The position numbers were made by a program, and so were the translations under genes. This document shows, piece after piece, positions 17,501 through 25,877 of a DNA stretch of 64,000 bases. Under the pieces are notes generated by a model. That model ran no database searches. It worked only from the letters and a program-made list of their open reading frames with translations, and had not been told where the DNA came from. The stretch covers positions 62,001 through 126,000 of the forward strand of contig NZ_JAGHQP010000003.1 of assembly GCF_017744255.1 (NCBI RefSeq). Reading direction: 5' to 3'. Each line of letters begins with the position of its first letter. Positions within the stretch are counted from its first letter, which is position 1. The stretch comes from Brevundimonas sp. A19_0. Lineage in GTDB: Bacteria > Pseudomonadota > Alphaproteobacteria > Caulobacterales > Caulobacteraceae.

Positions 17501-20500
17501 ATGATCTCGCGCCTCGTTCACTGGTCGTTGGGCAATCGGCTGCTCGTCTATGCGGTCGCCGCCCTGCTGACGATCTGGGGGGCCTTCGTCACCCTCCGCA
17601 CGCCCGTCGATGTGCTGCCCGACCTCACCGCTCCCACCGTGCAGGTCGTGGTGGACGCGCACGGCTACACTCCGACCGAAGTCGAGCAACTGGTCACCTT
17701 GCCTCTGGAGACGGCCCTCAACGGTGCGCCGGGGCTGCGCCGCATTCGCTCCAACTCGACGACCGGCCTGTCCGTTGTGACGCTGGAGTTCGACTGGAGC
17801 ACCGACCCGACGGAGGCACGGCGTGTCGTCTCGGAGCGTCTTGGATCGGCGGCGGGCGGGCTGCCAGAGGACTTGCCGCCCCCGGTCATGGCTCCGGCCT
17901 CATCGGTCATGGGCGAGATCATGTTTGTGGCCCTGCGGTCCGAAACCCACTCGCCAACGGAGCTGAAGAGCGTCGCCGACTGGACGGTGCGCCGTCGCCT
18001 GCTGGCGGTGCCCGGGGTGGCGGAGGTCATGACCATCGGGGGCGACGAGCGACAGGTGCAGCTGGTCGTCGACGCGGGCCGCATGAGCGCGCGCGGCGTA
18101 GGCATCAACGATGTGGTCGAGGCGCTGAGCGCCGCCAGCGCCAACCGTTCAGCAGGCGTGGTCGTGCAGAACGGCCAGGAGCTTCTGGTCGAGGGCGTCG
18201 GGCGAGCGACCCATCCGGAAGACTTTGGCGACGTGGTGGTAGGCGAGCAGGGCGGCGTGCCGGTGCTGGCGCGCGACGTAGGGGACGTGCGCATTGGCGA
18301 GGGGCTGAAGCGCGGCACCGGCTCCTACAACGGTCAGCCCGCCGTCATCTTCGCCATCCAGAAACAACCGAACGCCAACACCCTCGCCCTCACCAAGGAG
18401 CTGGATCGGGTGTTCGCCGACCTCCAGCGCGCCCTTCCGCAGGGCATGAAGCTGGAGACGCAGGTCTTCCGTCAGGCCGACTTTGTGGAGCGCGCGGTCG
18501 ACAACGTCATCAAGGCCCTGATCGAGGGGTTGGTGCTGGTCTCCATCATCGTCCTGGTCTTCCTCGCCTCGTGGCGGGCGACGCTTGTGACCCTGGCTGC
18601 GATCCCCGTGTCGGTGGTGGCGGCGCTGCTGGCGGTCAACGCCGTGGGCGGCACCATCAACACCATGACGCTCGGCGGCATCGCCATTGCGCTCGGGGTG
18701 CTGGTCGACGACGCCATCATCGTGGTGGAGAACATCGTCCGCAGACTTCGCATCGAACGTGAGAAGCCCGAGAGCGAGCGTCGCGGCACCCTGAAGATCG
18801 TCGGCGACGCCACGGTCGAGGTGCAAGGTTCAATCGTCTTCGCGACCCTGATCATCCTGCTCGTCTTCCTGCCTCTTTTTGGCCTGATCGGCATCGAAGG
18901 CAGGCTGCTTCAGCCGCTCGCGCTGGCGTATGGCGTCGCCTTGCTCGCCAGCCTTGCGGTGGCCCTGACGCTGACGCCGGTGTTGGGTCTGGATGTGCTG
19001 TCGCGGTCGGACAGGGCGCTGGGTCGCGAACCCAAATGGGTCCACCGGATGAAAGCCGCCTATGCGCATCGTCTGGTCGACCTGCTGCCCCGCTGGCGTC
19101 TGCTCGGCGCGATCTCCGTGGCGTTGGTGGTCGTCGCGGGCGTCGGTCTGGCGCTGTCGGGTCGCGCCTTCCTGCCCGAGTTCAACGAGGGCAGTCTGAC
19201 GGTCAACGTCACGACACTGCCCGGCACGTCTCTCGAAGCCTCGGACGAAGCCGCCGCCCAGGTCGAGGCCGCGATGCTGGCCCAGCCGGAGATCATCACC
19301 ACCGCCCGCCGAACGGGCCGCGCGCCCGGCGATCCCCATGCGCAGGAGGTCTTTGCGTCCGAGATCGAGGCCACGCTGAAGCCCGGAGGGCGCGACCGCG
19401 AGGCACTGCTCGACGGCCTGCGCGAGGCCGTGGGGGGCATCCCCGGCGTGCAGGCTATCTACGGCCAACCCATCTCGCACCGCATCGACCACATCCTGTC
19501 GGGAGCGCGGGCCAATATCGCCATCAAGGTCTTCGCGCCCGACAGCGCGACCTTGTCCCGTCTGGCGAACGAAGTGCAGTCGCGGGTCGCCGAAGTGCCC
19601 GGCGCGGTCGACGTGCAGACCGACACGCAGAGTCAGGTGCCCTACCTACGCCTTCGCTTCCGCCGCGCTGACCTCGCTCTGGCGGGACTGACGCCAAACG
19701 AGGCGGCGGACGCGGTCGCCACCGCCGTCGGCGGCGCGACGGTCGGCACGCTGCTGGAGCGCCCGGTCATCACCGAAGTGGTCGTCCGCTACGATCCCGC
19801 GACGCTGAACGATCCGCTCGGCATGGAAAGCCTGCTGCTCTCTGCCGACGACGGGCGCTTGATACCCCTGTCCGCCATCGCCGACGTTGTCCGCGATCAG
19901 GGACCGAACGCCATCTCGCGGGAAAGCGTGGAGCGGGTCCAGCTGGTTCTCGCCAACGTCTCGGGACGCGATCTCGGCGCAGTCGTCGCCGACATCCGCG
20001 AGGTTCTGGAGCCGATGGACCTGCCCGAGGGCGCACGCATCGAGTTGGGCGGTCAGTTCGAGAGCGCGGCTTCGGCCACGCGCACCCTATTGGCGTTGGG
20101 CCTGGTGGTGTTGATCGGCATGTTCCTGCTGCTGCGCCAGGCGTTCGGTTCGAGCCGCGACGCGGGGATCGTCATGCTCAACCTGCCCCTGGCGCTGGTC
20201 GGCGGGGTGGTGGGGCTGTGGTTGATCGGCGGTGTGCTTTCTGTCGCCACCATTATCGGCTTCATCACCCTGTTCGGCATCGCCACCCGCAATGGCGTCA
20301 TGCTGATCAGCCACATCAAGCATCTGCGCGAGGTGGAGGGCGTGAGCGATCTTGAGCAGGCCGTCCGTCAGGCGGCGGAGGAGCGGCTGGTGCCCATCCT
20401 CATGACCGCCGTCGCCGCCGGACTGGCGCTCGTTCCCCTGGCCCTGGCGATGGGCCAGCCGGGCAGCGAGATCCAGGCTCCGATGGCCGTGGTCATCCTG

Positions 20501-20587
20501 TGCGGCCTCGCCACCTCGACGGTCCTGAACATGATCGTCCTTCCCGCGATTTATCTGGAAGCGGTCCGGAGAACCCGGCTCGCTTAG
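17501..20587 (+). CDS. Heavy-metal efflux RND permease (CzcA/CusA family)
   Basis: 1028 aa, the usual size. It starts with the HME-RND N-terminus (LVHWSLGNRLLVYAVA) and has DVLPDLTAPTVQV in the first periplasmic loop. Twelve hydrophobic segments are arranged in two halves around two large periplasmic domains. The proton-relay motif in TM4 reads LGVLVDDAIIVVEN (Asp403, Asp404, Glu410), closer to the double-Asp motif of drug pumps than to the DFG..VDG motif of CzcA or the VDAA motif of CusA. Substrate (zinc, cobalt, cadmium, copper or other) therefore cannot be assigned safely. The His-rich companions support a metal ion. Confidence 0.88.
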   Translation: MISRLVHWSLGNRLLVYAVAALLTIWGAFVTLRTPVDVLPDLTAPTVQVVVDAHGYTPTEVEQLVTLPLETALNGAPGLRRIRSNSTTGLSVVTLEFDWSTDPTEARRVVSERLGSAAGGLPEDLPPPVMAPASSVMGEIMFVALRSETHSPTELKSVADWTVRRRLLAVPGVAEVMTIGGDERQVQLVVDAGRMSARGVGINDVVEALSAASANRSAGVVVQNGQELLVEGVGRATHPEDFGDVVVGEQGGVPVLARDVGDVRIGEGLKRGTGSYNGQPAVIFAIQKQPNANTLALTKELDRVFADLQRALPQGMKLETQVFRQADFVERAVDNVIKALIEGLVLVSIIVLVFLASWRATLVTLAAIPVSVVAALLAVNAVGGTINTMTLGGIAIALGVLVDDAIIVVENIVRRLRIEREKPESERRGTLKIVGDATVEVQGSIVFATLIILLVFLPLFGLIGIEGRLLQPLALAYGVALLASLAVALTLTPVLGLDVLSRSDRALGREPKWVHRMKAAYAHRLVDLLPRWRLLGAISVALVVVAGVGLALSGRAFLPEFNEGSLTVNVTTLPGTSLEASDEAAAQVEAAMLAQPEIITTARRTGRAPGDPHAQEVFASEIEATLKPGGRDREALLDGLREAVGGIPGVQAIYGQPISHRIDHILSGARANIAIKVFAPDSATLSRLANEVQSRVAEVPGAVDVQTDTQSQVPYLRLRFRRADLALAGLTPNEAADAVATAVGGATVGTLLERPVITEVVVRYDPATLNDPLGMESLLLSADDGRLIPLSAIADVVRDQGPNAISRESVERVQLVLANVSGRDLGAVVADIREVLEPMDLPEGARIELGGQFESAASATRTLLALGLVVLIGMFLLLRQAFGSSRDAGIVMLNLPLALVGGVVGLWLIGGVLSVATIIGFITLFGIATRNGVMLISHIKHLREVEGVSDLEQAVRQAAEERLVPILMTAVAAGLALVPLALAMGQPGSEIQAPMAVVILCGLATSTVLNMIVLPAIYLEAVRRTRLA

Positions 20588-20596
20588 GAGGCGACC

Positions 20597-20944
20597 ATGC
20601 TCTACCTGCTTACCAAGGCGGCGATCTCCGGTGTGCTGATCGCGGTCGCGTCGGAGGTTGCCCGCCGTTGGCCGGGCTGGGGAGCGCTGATCGCCTCCCT
20701 GCCCCTGGTCTCCATCCTCGGCATGATGTGGCTCTGGCGGGACACCCGCGATCCAGTCCGCATGGCGAGCCATGCTGAGGCGACTTTCTGGTTCGTCCTG
20801 CCCAGCCTGCCAATGTTCCTGCTGGTGCCATGGCTCATACGGCGGGGAGTAGCATTCTGGCCGGCTCTGCTGGCGGGGTGTGTTCTCACCGTTGCGATGT
20901 ACGTAGTGACGGCCGCTTTGCTGTCTCGGTTAGCGAGGCTCTAG
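20597..20944 (+). CDS. DUF3147-like small membrane protein
   Basis: 115 aa with about four transmembrane helices (LLTKAAISGVLIAVASEVAR; ALIASLPLVSILGMMWLW; FVLPSLPMFLLVPWLI; ALLAGCVLTVAMYVVTAAL). The pattern matches DUF3147 proteins, often found behind metal-efflux genes. A GGAGGCGACC ribosome binding site precedes the ATG, 9 bp after the permease stop, so it is the last gene of the efflux operon. Function unknown. Confidence 0.75.
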   Translation: MLYLLTKAAISGVLIAVASEVARRWPGWGALIASLPLVSILGMMWLWRDTRDPVRMASHAEATFWFVLPSLPMFLLVPWLIRRGVAFWPALLAGCVLTVAMYVVTAALLSRLARL

Positions 20945-21328
20945 CAAGTCGGTCCAGTCGATCTAGCCCCACTGCACCGAGCGTCATCGAACGTCGGACC
21001 TCGCCGACAGCCGCTAAGAGTGAGACCTGCACATTCGGCGGCTGATCGGCGCCTTGCCTCGAAGCGGACATCGCCAACCGCCGCAAAGAGTCAGGAACGG
21101 AAATGGAAGATAGCTTGGGGATGAGTGACAGCGTTCTTGTCGGTGTTCGTTCTGAGTTTTCATCAAGCGGTTCTGTCTGGCTGGTCTGCCGCTTCGTGTC
21201 GTCCGCTCTGTCCATGGCTTAACCACTGCGGACCTGGGAGACCAGTTCGCAGCGGGCGGTTAAGCGGCTGACCGGCTACCGACGCGTCGCGAAGTGTAGC
21301 TTGATGGATCAGCCTATGGCGATGGCGT
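20945..21328. other. Gene-free stretch with degenerate direct repeats
   Basis: No convincing gene. It contains two 30-bp imperfect copies of a sequence beginning cggac and ending agagt.ag, at 20995-21024 and 21065-21094 (25 of 30 identical, spacing 70 bp). The composition differs from the flanking genes. It separates the rightward efflux operon from the convergent leftward cassette and may hold terminators, although no clear hairpin with a T-run is visible. Confidence 0.5.
20995..21094. repeat. Two imperfect 30-bp direct repeats, 70-bp period
   Basis: Copies at 20995-21024 and 21065-21094 differ at five positions. Both contain the core gccgc(t/a)aagagt. They lie between the efflux operon and the HUH-like gene. 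They could be remnants of a duplicated intergenic element or protein-binding iterons near a replication-type gene. Confidence 0.6.
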
Positions 21329-21766
21329 CTAAGACGTCAGGAGCAGGTCACAAGTCCCCGGCGTGATGGCCTTTGAAATGTATCGGCCCCAGCCGGCCGC
21401 GTCGTACGCGTCTCTTACCTTGACCGACCCGGTGGGGACCATGCTTTTCCAGATGCCCCCTACAGCCGCCGCAATCTGATCGACGAACTCGGGCGCGCAG
21501 CTGAGGGCTAAGTGAATATGTAGGTTCGTGTCGACGTGCTCGATCACCGCCAGGTAGATCGACCGGTCGTCCACGCGTTTGGCCCACAACCGACCAAGGA
21601 CCAACCGGTCCAGACGCGCATGCAGGTGCTTCAGGTCTTGGGCGGCACCTGCCGGTGTGGTGTCACGATTGAACGCCAGCGTGATCGCCAGGGCCGGTTT
21701 TAGTTGCGCCACAAGGTCGGTGATGGAGGCCCTGTAAGCGACGGTTGTAACGGCTGGCGGGATCAT
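21329..21766 (-). CDS. Small HUH-endonuclease-like protein
   Basis: 145 aa. The ATG at 21766 is chosen because it overlaps the stop of the upstream small gene (ATGA). Two motifs of HUH endonucleases are visible: LHIHLAL with the His-x-His pair at residues 83 and 85, and YISK (Tyr129 to Lys132) matching the YxxK motif that carries the nicking tyrosine. A HARLDRLVLGRLW segment lies upstream. Such proteins start rolling-circle replication or transfer. At 145 aa it is shorter than most replication initiators, so it may be a nicking or accessory protein; this is inference from motifs only. Confidence 0.6.
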   Translation of the reverse strand: MIPPAVTTVAYRASITDLVAQLKPALAITLAFNRDTTPAGAAQDLKHLHARLDRLVLGRLWAKRVDDRSIYLAVIEHVDTNLHIHLALSCAPEFVDQIAAAVGGIWKSMVPTGSVKVRDAYDAAGWGRYISKAITPGTCDLLLTS

Positions 21767-21939
21767 TGCGCGCCACCATTCAGAGCGTTCTGCCAAGCGG
21801 CGATTTCAGCAGCCGTGTAGATCCGCACGGGCTCGCGTTTGATGTGCGACCAGCACTCCTTCTTGGCTGGGGGGGGCGCGAAGGCGGCCTCTCGGGCGCG
21901 CCCTGCATGCTTGTTTCGTTGCCAGTCCATCTTCGCCAT
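21763..21939 (-). CDS. Small hypothetical protein upstream of the HUH-like gene
   Basis: 58 aa from the ATG at 21939, with GGAGGT four bases before it. It is rich in Lys, Arg and Ala (DWQRNKHAGRAREAAF; KKECWSHIKREP) with a Tyr-Thr-Ala-Ala-Glu-Ile helix start near the end. The stop overlaps the next start, so the pair is coupled. Basic composition suggests nucleic acid binding. No family recognised. Confidence 0.55.
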   Translation of the reverse strand: MAKMDWQRNKHAGRAREAAFAPPPAKKECWSHIKREPVRIYTAAEIAAWQNALNGGAQ

Positions 21940-22086
21940 CTGCACCTCCAGAGGAAAACCGAAGAGGCCGACCGGGTGAAGCCAGCCCCTTCGATCTATT
22001 TATCCTCGGGACCGAAGTCAGCGGTTCGGGCATGGGCGCAGAGTATCGGCGCGGCCTATCCTCCGACATCGGGCTCGGCGGTTCAG

Positions 22087-23304
22087 CTACGAGCGTTCGC
22101 CGTTCTTCTCGTCCTCCAGCGGGTCCAACGCCACACCGGTCAGCCGCTTTGAAGCGTCCAAGGGGTTCGGCCAGGTCAGGAATTTGTCGATAACCATGAG
22201 GCGCTGGAGAAGGTCCACAGGACGTCCGTCTCCCGAGAGCATGGCCATATCGGCAATTCGTCCCGCCTCCTCCATCAAACGTAGCTGCTGTTCGATGTTG
22301 TGGTGGACGAGCAGGTGAGAGCCCACGCCGTCGAGGGCGTACTGAGCGCCGGACCTCGCAGGACCAAGGATGTCGCGGACGACGCTGCGTTGACCCACAA
22401 GCGTTGCACCGGGCAGGGGCAGCGCCGATCTGACGTAGTCCGGGGACATAGGCATCTTCACGGTTTGGGCCGCAAATTTCGCCGCGTTCATTCCGACGAT
22501 GATCCGACCGTGTTTGACGTGATGGCTGGGCGTGGCGGTGTCGAAGGTGACCTCGATTTCGAATCCGGCGTCGCGAAGTACGCGCTTGATCTGAGTGAGC
22601 TGGACGGCCCGAGACAGGCTGCTGGTCCCGAGGACGTGTATGTGGCCGAACCGGCCGCCGAGGTTCCCCTCCTTCGTCATCAGGGCGAGAAGGCGGAGCA
22701 TAGTGGGAAGTTCGCGCGCACCCCCGCCGAACGCCCACCCCTCAAACGGATACGTCTTCACGGCGTCGTACCAGGCGCGGCACTCCTTCCAGTCGCGGCC
22801 CTGTAGGACGTTCAGGAATCGGATCTTCCCCGGCGTCCTCTCGGCAGCCATGACCGCCAAGTTCGCTAGCGTGTCGTTCAGGCAGGACTGGAATGTGGGC
22901 CACGTCTCGGTGCCGATCGCCCGAGTGGGAATGTCCACCGTCATTGCTAGATCGGAGTTGGCTTCCAACCAGCCGAGCGCTTTCAGGACGGTCGGCCGGC
23001 CTTCATACAGGCCGGGCTTGCTGATGAACTGGAAGCCTCCGCTGTCACCGATGATCGTTGTGGCCGACCGGTCACGCGTCGCGAGGATGCCGGGCGCGGG
23101 GGCTCCCACAGTTCTGATGAACTGGCCGTAGCTGACCAAGGCGAAGGGCGTGAAAACCGCAGAGCGCGGCTGGAGGATGTCGAGTTCCGCGCTGGTTAAA
23201 CCAGCGGGCAAAGGCCGAGAGCGCGGTCCCGGGCCGTTGATGAAGGCGAGTTGAAGGGCAGGCGCGTATTGCGCCCGATCAGGGTTCAGGATCAGGTTCG
23301 TCAT
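22087..23304 (-). CDS. TGT-fold transglycosylase, DpdA-like (7-deazaguanine insertion)
   Basis: 405 aa from the ATG at 23304. The tRNA-guanine transglycosylase signature is readable in order: GDSGGFQ (Asp87, as the general-base Asp of TGT), TVDIPTR (Asp124), NVLQGRDW (Gln168), GWAFGGG (residues 189-195), HIHVLGTSS, and FDTATPS (Asp255, aligned with the nucleophile in the FDCVLPTR motif of TGT), then a HHNIEQQLRLM segment like the end of TGT. The CxCxxC zinc site of tRNA enzymes is not seen. TGT homologues in mobile DNA are the DpdA group, which insert preQ0 into DNA instead of tRNA. A DNA substrate is inferred from context (element, nearby methylase); a housekeeping tRNA enzyme is unlikely. 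Confidence 0.75.
   Translation of the reverse strand: MTNLILNPDRAQYAPALQLAFINGPGPRSRPLPAGLTSAELDILQPRSAVFTPFALVSYGQFIRTVGAPAPGILATRDRSATTIIGDSGGFQFISKPGLYEGRPTVLKALGWLEANSDLAMTVDIPTRAIGTETWPTFQSCLNDTLANLAVMAAERTPGKIRFLNVLQGRDWKECRAWYDAVKTYPFEGWAFGGGARELPTMLRLLALMTKEGNLGGRFGHIHVLGTSSLSRAVQLTQIKRVLRDAGFEIEVTFDTATPSHHVKHGRIIVGMNAAKFAAQTVKMPMSPDYVRSALPLPGATLVGQRSVVRDILGPARSGAQYALDGVGSHLLVHHNIEQQLRLMEEAGRIADMAMLSGDGRPVDLLQRLMVIDKFLTWPNPLDASKRLTGVALDPLEDEKNGERS
23191..23205. repeat. 15-bp palindrome, copy 1
   Basis: gctggttaaaccagc, a perfect 7-1-7 inverted repeat, lies inside the DpdA-like gene near its start. The identical 15-mer recurs at 25233-25247. Confidence 0.7.
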
Positions 23305-23351
23305 GGTCTGCTGGCGGGACGGCGACTTGCGCCGCCGTCCGTCGCCTTCTC

Positions 23352-24956
23352 CTAGGCCGAGGTCTTGTCGTAGCGTTGGAAGAGATCGGCGTGGTCTCGC
23401 GTCGTGTCGGCGAGGACACTCGCGATGTAGACCCGATGGGTCGCGCCCCGGCCGGTCCACGAGACGCAAACCACCCCCCGCTTGTCGCCGGATATGCCGA
23501 CCTGGTCGTCGGCGGTCCCAGCGACCGCTGCCGTCAGTGTGGCCTGGAGGTCCTTCATCGGAACTGACAGGCGCAGGTCGTCCGTTGCTCCGCCGTCCAG
23601 CAGTGCGTCGTACTGGAGGGTAGAAGCCTTACCTGCCTTGAGCAGGACGTTGCCTTCCTTCATCCGGACATCGACGGCATCCGCCTGGCGGGCCGCTTTG
23701 TTGTCGAGGATTTCGGACCTCAGTCGGGCCAGTACGTCGCCACGAATTGAGCGTACGCCGACATCTCGGTAGGTGTCGCTCAGACGGTGGGCGAACGGGT
23801 TGCGTTCCGGATTACTCCCCCAGTCGCCGGCCGGGATGAGGCCGATTTTGGCCGGTTTACCGCTCCGGGCGCGCTTGAAGGTCAAGGCGTTCAGCTTCGC
23901 GTCTTTCTGAACCCCATCGAACGTGAAGTGCTGGCGCAGATTCTCAGGTGCCACATCGGCCTCGAACCTCGCGCGGGCTGGCGGGTGGAAGATGTACGGA
24001 CCTGAAGGGAGCGTCGCGCCGTCAGAGAGGGCCGTCACGACCAGCATCTCCGGAGCACTCATGTGGCTGAGACTGGTGGTCAGCCGGTCTCCCCGCAGCT
24101 TCGTTGTACGACCCGAGATGCGCATGGGAGTCGCTTCGGTAATCGTCTCCACCTGTGAATCTACCGGCAGTAGGCTGGGCCGGTTGGGCAACAGAGCTTT
24201 GGTCAGGAGAAGGTGCTCGCTGATGCCGTTGAGGATCTGGTCCAACTCGTCGAGGTTGGGAGGCGGCAGCATCGCGCTCAGCGCGCTCAAGCTGACTGGA
24301 ATCTCCCTCGCGACGTGGCAGCCGTTCTCATCCGGGTAGCCCACCAGCAGGAACGGTTGGCCGGGCTTGCTGGGACGGAAGTTGGAAAGCGTTCCGACAG
24401 TCCCGAGGCCGCGAACCTTTTCGAGAAGGTCCAGCTGCGCCTCGCGCTCGGTGGACTCATCTACGCCGGTGAGGTCCGCTTCGGAGAGGCCCTCCGACGC
24501 CTTCCTGCCCTTAGTCTCATCCGACAGGGCTTTCCGGACGGCCGCCTGGAACGGACTGCCGAACTTGGCCTCGAGCTCCGCAACGCTCATGTCCGCGAGC
24601 GCAGGGAGGCCGCCCGCAAGATATATGGACGCGCGGATGATGCCCGCGAGGCTTTGCAGCTGGTCGTTTCGGGCGGACTTGTCGTCTTCCGAAAATGCAT
24701 TCCAGTTCGTGCCCGTCAGCCCCGCCATAAGCCAGCGACCCGGCCAGCCCGTGGTGTTCGGTTTTGCGCCACACTTGGCGCTGGCGTCGCGTAGTTCGCG
24801 GCTGTCGTGGCCCCCGAGCGCCGCGTAGGTGATCGCCGCTTCGAGGTACAGCTTCTGGCGGGCGCGGTCGGTTAGAAGCTGGCTCGCCATGTCAGCAGAC
24901 AGCCGCTGGCGAATGTCGGCAAGACGTGCTGCCGAGGTGGTGACGATATTCGTCAT
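23352..24956 (-). CDS. Uncharacterised protein in the DpdA-like operon
   Basis: 534 aa from the ATG at 24956; ATCGGAGACC gives a ribosome binding site. It begins MTNIVTTSAARLADIRQRL, and the TGT-like protein also starts MTN. The N-terminal half is helical and acidic (LSEADLTGVDESTEREAQ). The C-terminal half is beta-rich (LRLSVPMKDLQATLTAAVAG; VVCVSWTGRGATHRVYIAS) with a pattern faintly like a sliding-clamp domain, but I cannot support that by motif. It lacks the DGQHR motif of DndB/DpdB. It is 47 bp upstream of the DpdA-like gene, so a joint function is likely. Confidence 0.65.
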   Translation of the reverse strand: MTNIVTTSAARLADIRQRLSADMASQLLTDRARQKLYLEAAITYAALGGHDSRELRDASAKCGAKPNTTGWPGRWLMAGLTGTNWNAFSEDDKSARNDQLQSLAGIIRASIYLAGGLPALADMSVAELEAKFGSPFQAAVRKALSDETKGRKASEGLSEADLTGVDESTEREAQLDLLEKVRGLGTVGTLSNFRPSKPGQPFLLVGYPDENGCHVAREIPVSLSALSAMLPPPNLDELDQILNGISEHLLLTKALLPNRPSLLPVDSQVETITEATPMRISGRTTKLRGDRLTTSLSHMSAPEMLVVTALSDGATLPSGPYIFHPPARARFEADVAPENLRQHFTFDGVQKDAKLNALTFKRARSGKPAKIGLIPAGDWGSNPERNPFAHRLSDTYRDVGVRSIRGDVLARLRSEILDNKAARQADAVDVRMKEGNVLLKAGKASTLQYDALLDGGATDDLRLSVPMKDLQATLTAAVAGTADDQVGISGDKRGVVCVSWTGRGATHRVYIASVLADTTRDHADLFQRYDKTSA

Positions 24957-25095
24957 GTCGTGGTCTCCGATCAACGGGATCGGGGCAGCCAGTATGGTGC
25001 GGAAAACCGAACCCGTTGGCGGACGTGCGGGGCGTCGATCCACCGCATTACCCAACGCGCACGAGGCGCGACGTCCATGGTCCCGGAGCGGGACG

Positions 25096-25109
25096 ACCTG
25101 AAATCAGGT
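25096..25109. promoter_or_regulatory. Palindrome upstream of the DpdA-like operon, possible operator
   Basis: ACCTGA, two bases, TCAGGT: a perfect 6-2-6 inverted repeat 140 bp before the start of the 534-aa gene. Size is right for a dimeric helix-turn-helix repressor. No matching regulator is encoded nearby. Confidence 0.4.
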
Positions 25110-25232
25110 TGCGGCCTTCTAATCGCGGCGAAGTAACGAGTCAACGAGAATCGCCACCTTCGCCAGATTTTCGCCAGACGTTCTTAAATCTGTCACAATC
25201 AAATACTGGTTAGTTCGGTCCGTCCTCGTGCC

Positions 25233-25247
25233 GCTGGTTAAACCAGC
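25233..25247. repeat. 15-bp palindrome, copy 2
   Basis: gctggttaaaccagc, identical to 23191-23205, in the gap between the resolvase and the 534-aa gene. Confidence 0.7.
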
Positions 25248-25312
25248 CCGCGCAGCAGACGAGGTGACTTCCGAATGCCAGTAGATGCCCTACAGCCGGA
25301 GCCGTTGACCGG

Positions 25313-25870
25313 TCATGGAGCGCCTTTGGTGTCCTTCAGTTCGCGATAGACGGTCATCCGTGAGATGCCGAGCGTGCGAGCGACTTCGGTCGGACCAATG
25401 CCGCGAGCCGAGAGCGCCCGTATCGTCGAGGGATCGACGGTTTTGCGTCGGCCCTTATAGATCCCGCGCTTCTTTGCGGCGGCTATCCCGGCCCGCTGTC
25501 GCTCTTTTATGAAGGACCGTTCAAGTTCCGCGACCATTCCCAAGGTCGTGATTACGATACGGCCGAGGTCTCCACCGGTGCTAATCTCGGGATCAAGCAC
25601 GCGTAGGCTGGCCCCCTTGGCTTCCAACTCGGCGACGATGTTCAGGGTGTCCCGCGTCGATCTGGCGAGGCGGTCGAGCCTGACGACCACCAACTCATCC
25701 CCTTCGCGAATGAAGTCGAGGATCGCTCCGAGTTCGCCGCGTCCCTCCCGAGCGGCACCGCTTACCTTCTCCGCGCGAATGGGCGCGCAACCATCTCGGG
25801 CGAGCCGGTCGATCTGCAGTTGGTAGTCCTGTCCCGCGCTGCTGACCCTCGCGTATCCGATCCTCGCCAT
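25313..25870 (-). CDS. Serine resolvase/invertase
   Basis: 185 aa from the ATG at 25870, preceded by GGGAGGGAC. The catalytic region is ARIGYARVSSAGQDYQLQ, with the Ser in ARVSS, followed by VVRLDRLARSTRD and AELERSFIKERQRAG. The C-terminal helix-turn-helix is GIGPTEVARTLGISRMTVYREL. This is a Tn3-resolvase-size protein without a transposase nearby. It may resolve element multimers or be a relic of an earlier transposon. An inverted repeat just upstream (25878-25924) could be its site. Confidence 0.9.
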   Translation of the reverse strand: MARIGYARVSSAGQDYQLQIDRLARDGCAPIRAEKVSGAAREGRGELGAILDFIREGDELVVVRLDRLARSTRDTLNIVAELEAKGASLRVLDPEISTGGDLGRIVITTLGMVAELERSFIKERQRAGIAAAKKRGIYKGRRKTVDPSTIRALSARGIGPTEVARTLGISRMTVYRELKDTKGAP

Positions 25871-25877
25871 CGTCCCT

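Larger units (their letters stand above)
24957..25312. other. Intergenic region upstream of the DpdA-like operon
   Basis: About 356 bp with no gene. It contains two inverted repeats: the 14-bp ACCTGA-AA-TCAGGT at 25096-25109 and the 15-bp gctggttaaaccagc at 25233-25247. A related half-site (ctggtta) occurs at 25206-25212. This is the expected promoter region of the leftward cassette. Confidence 0.6.

Noticed and set aside
21806..22738. Open frame of 310 codons overlapping the DpdA-like gene on the same strand
   Set aside because: Arg/Gly/Pro-rich off-frame translation of a gene with clear TGT motifs.
25313..25870. Tn3-type transposon around the resolvase
   Set aside because: No transposase gene and no long terminal inverted repeats are present, so only the resolvase itself is called.
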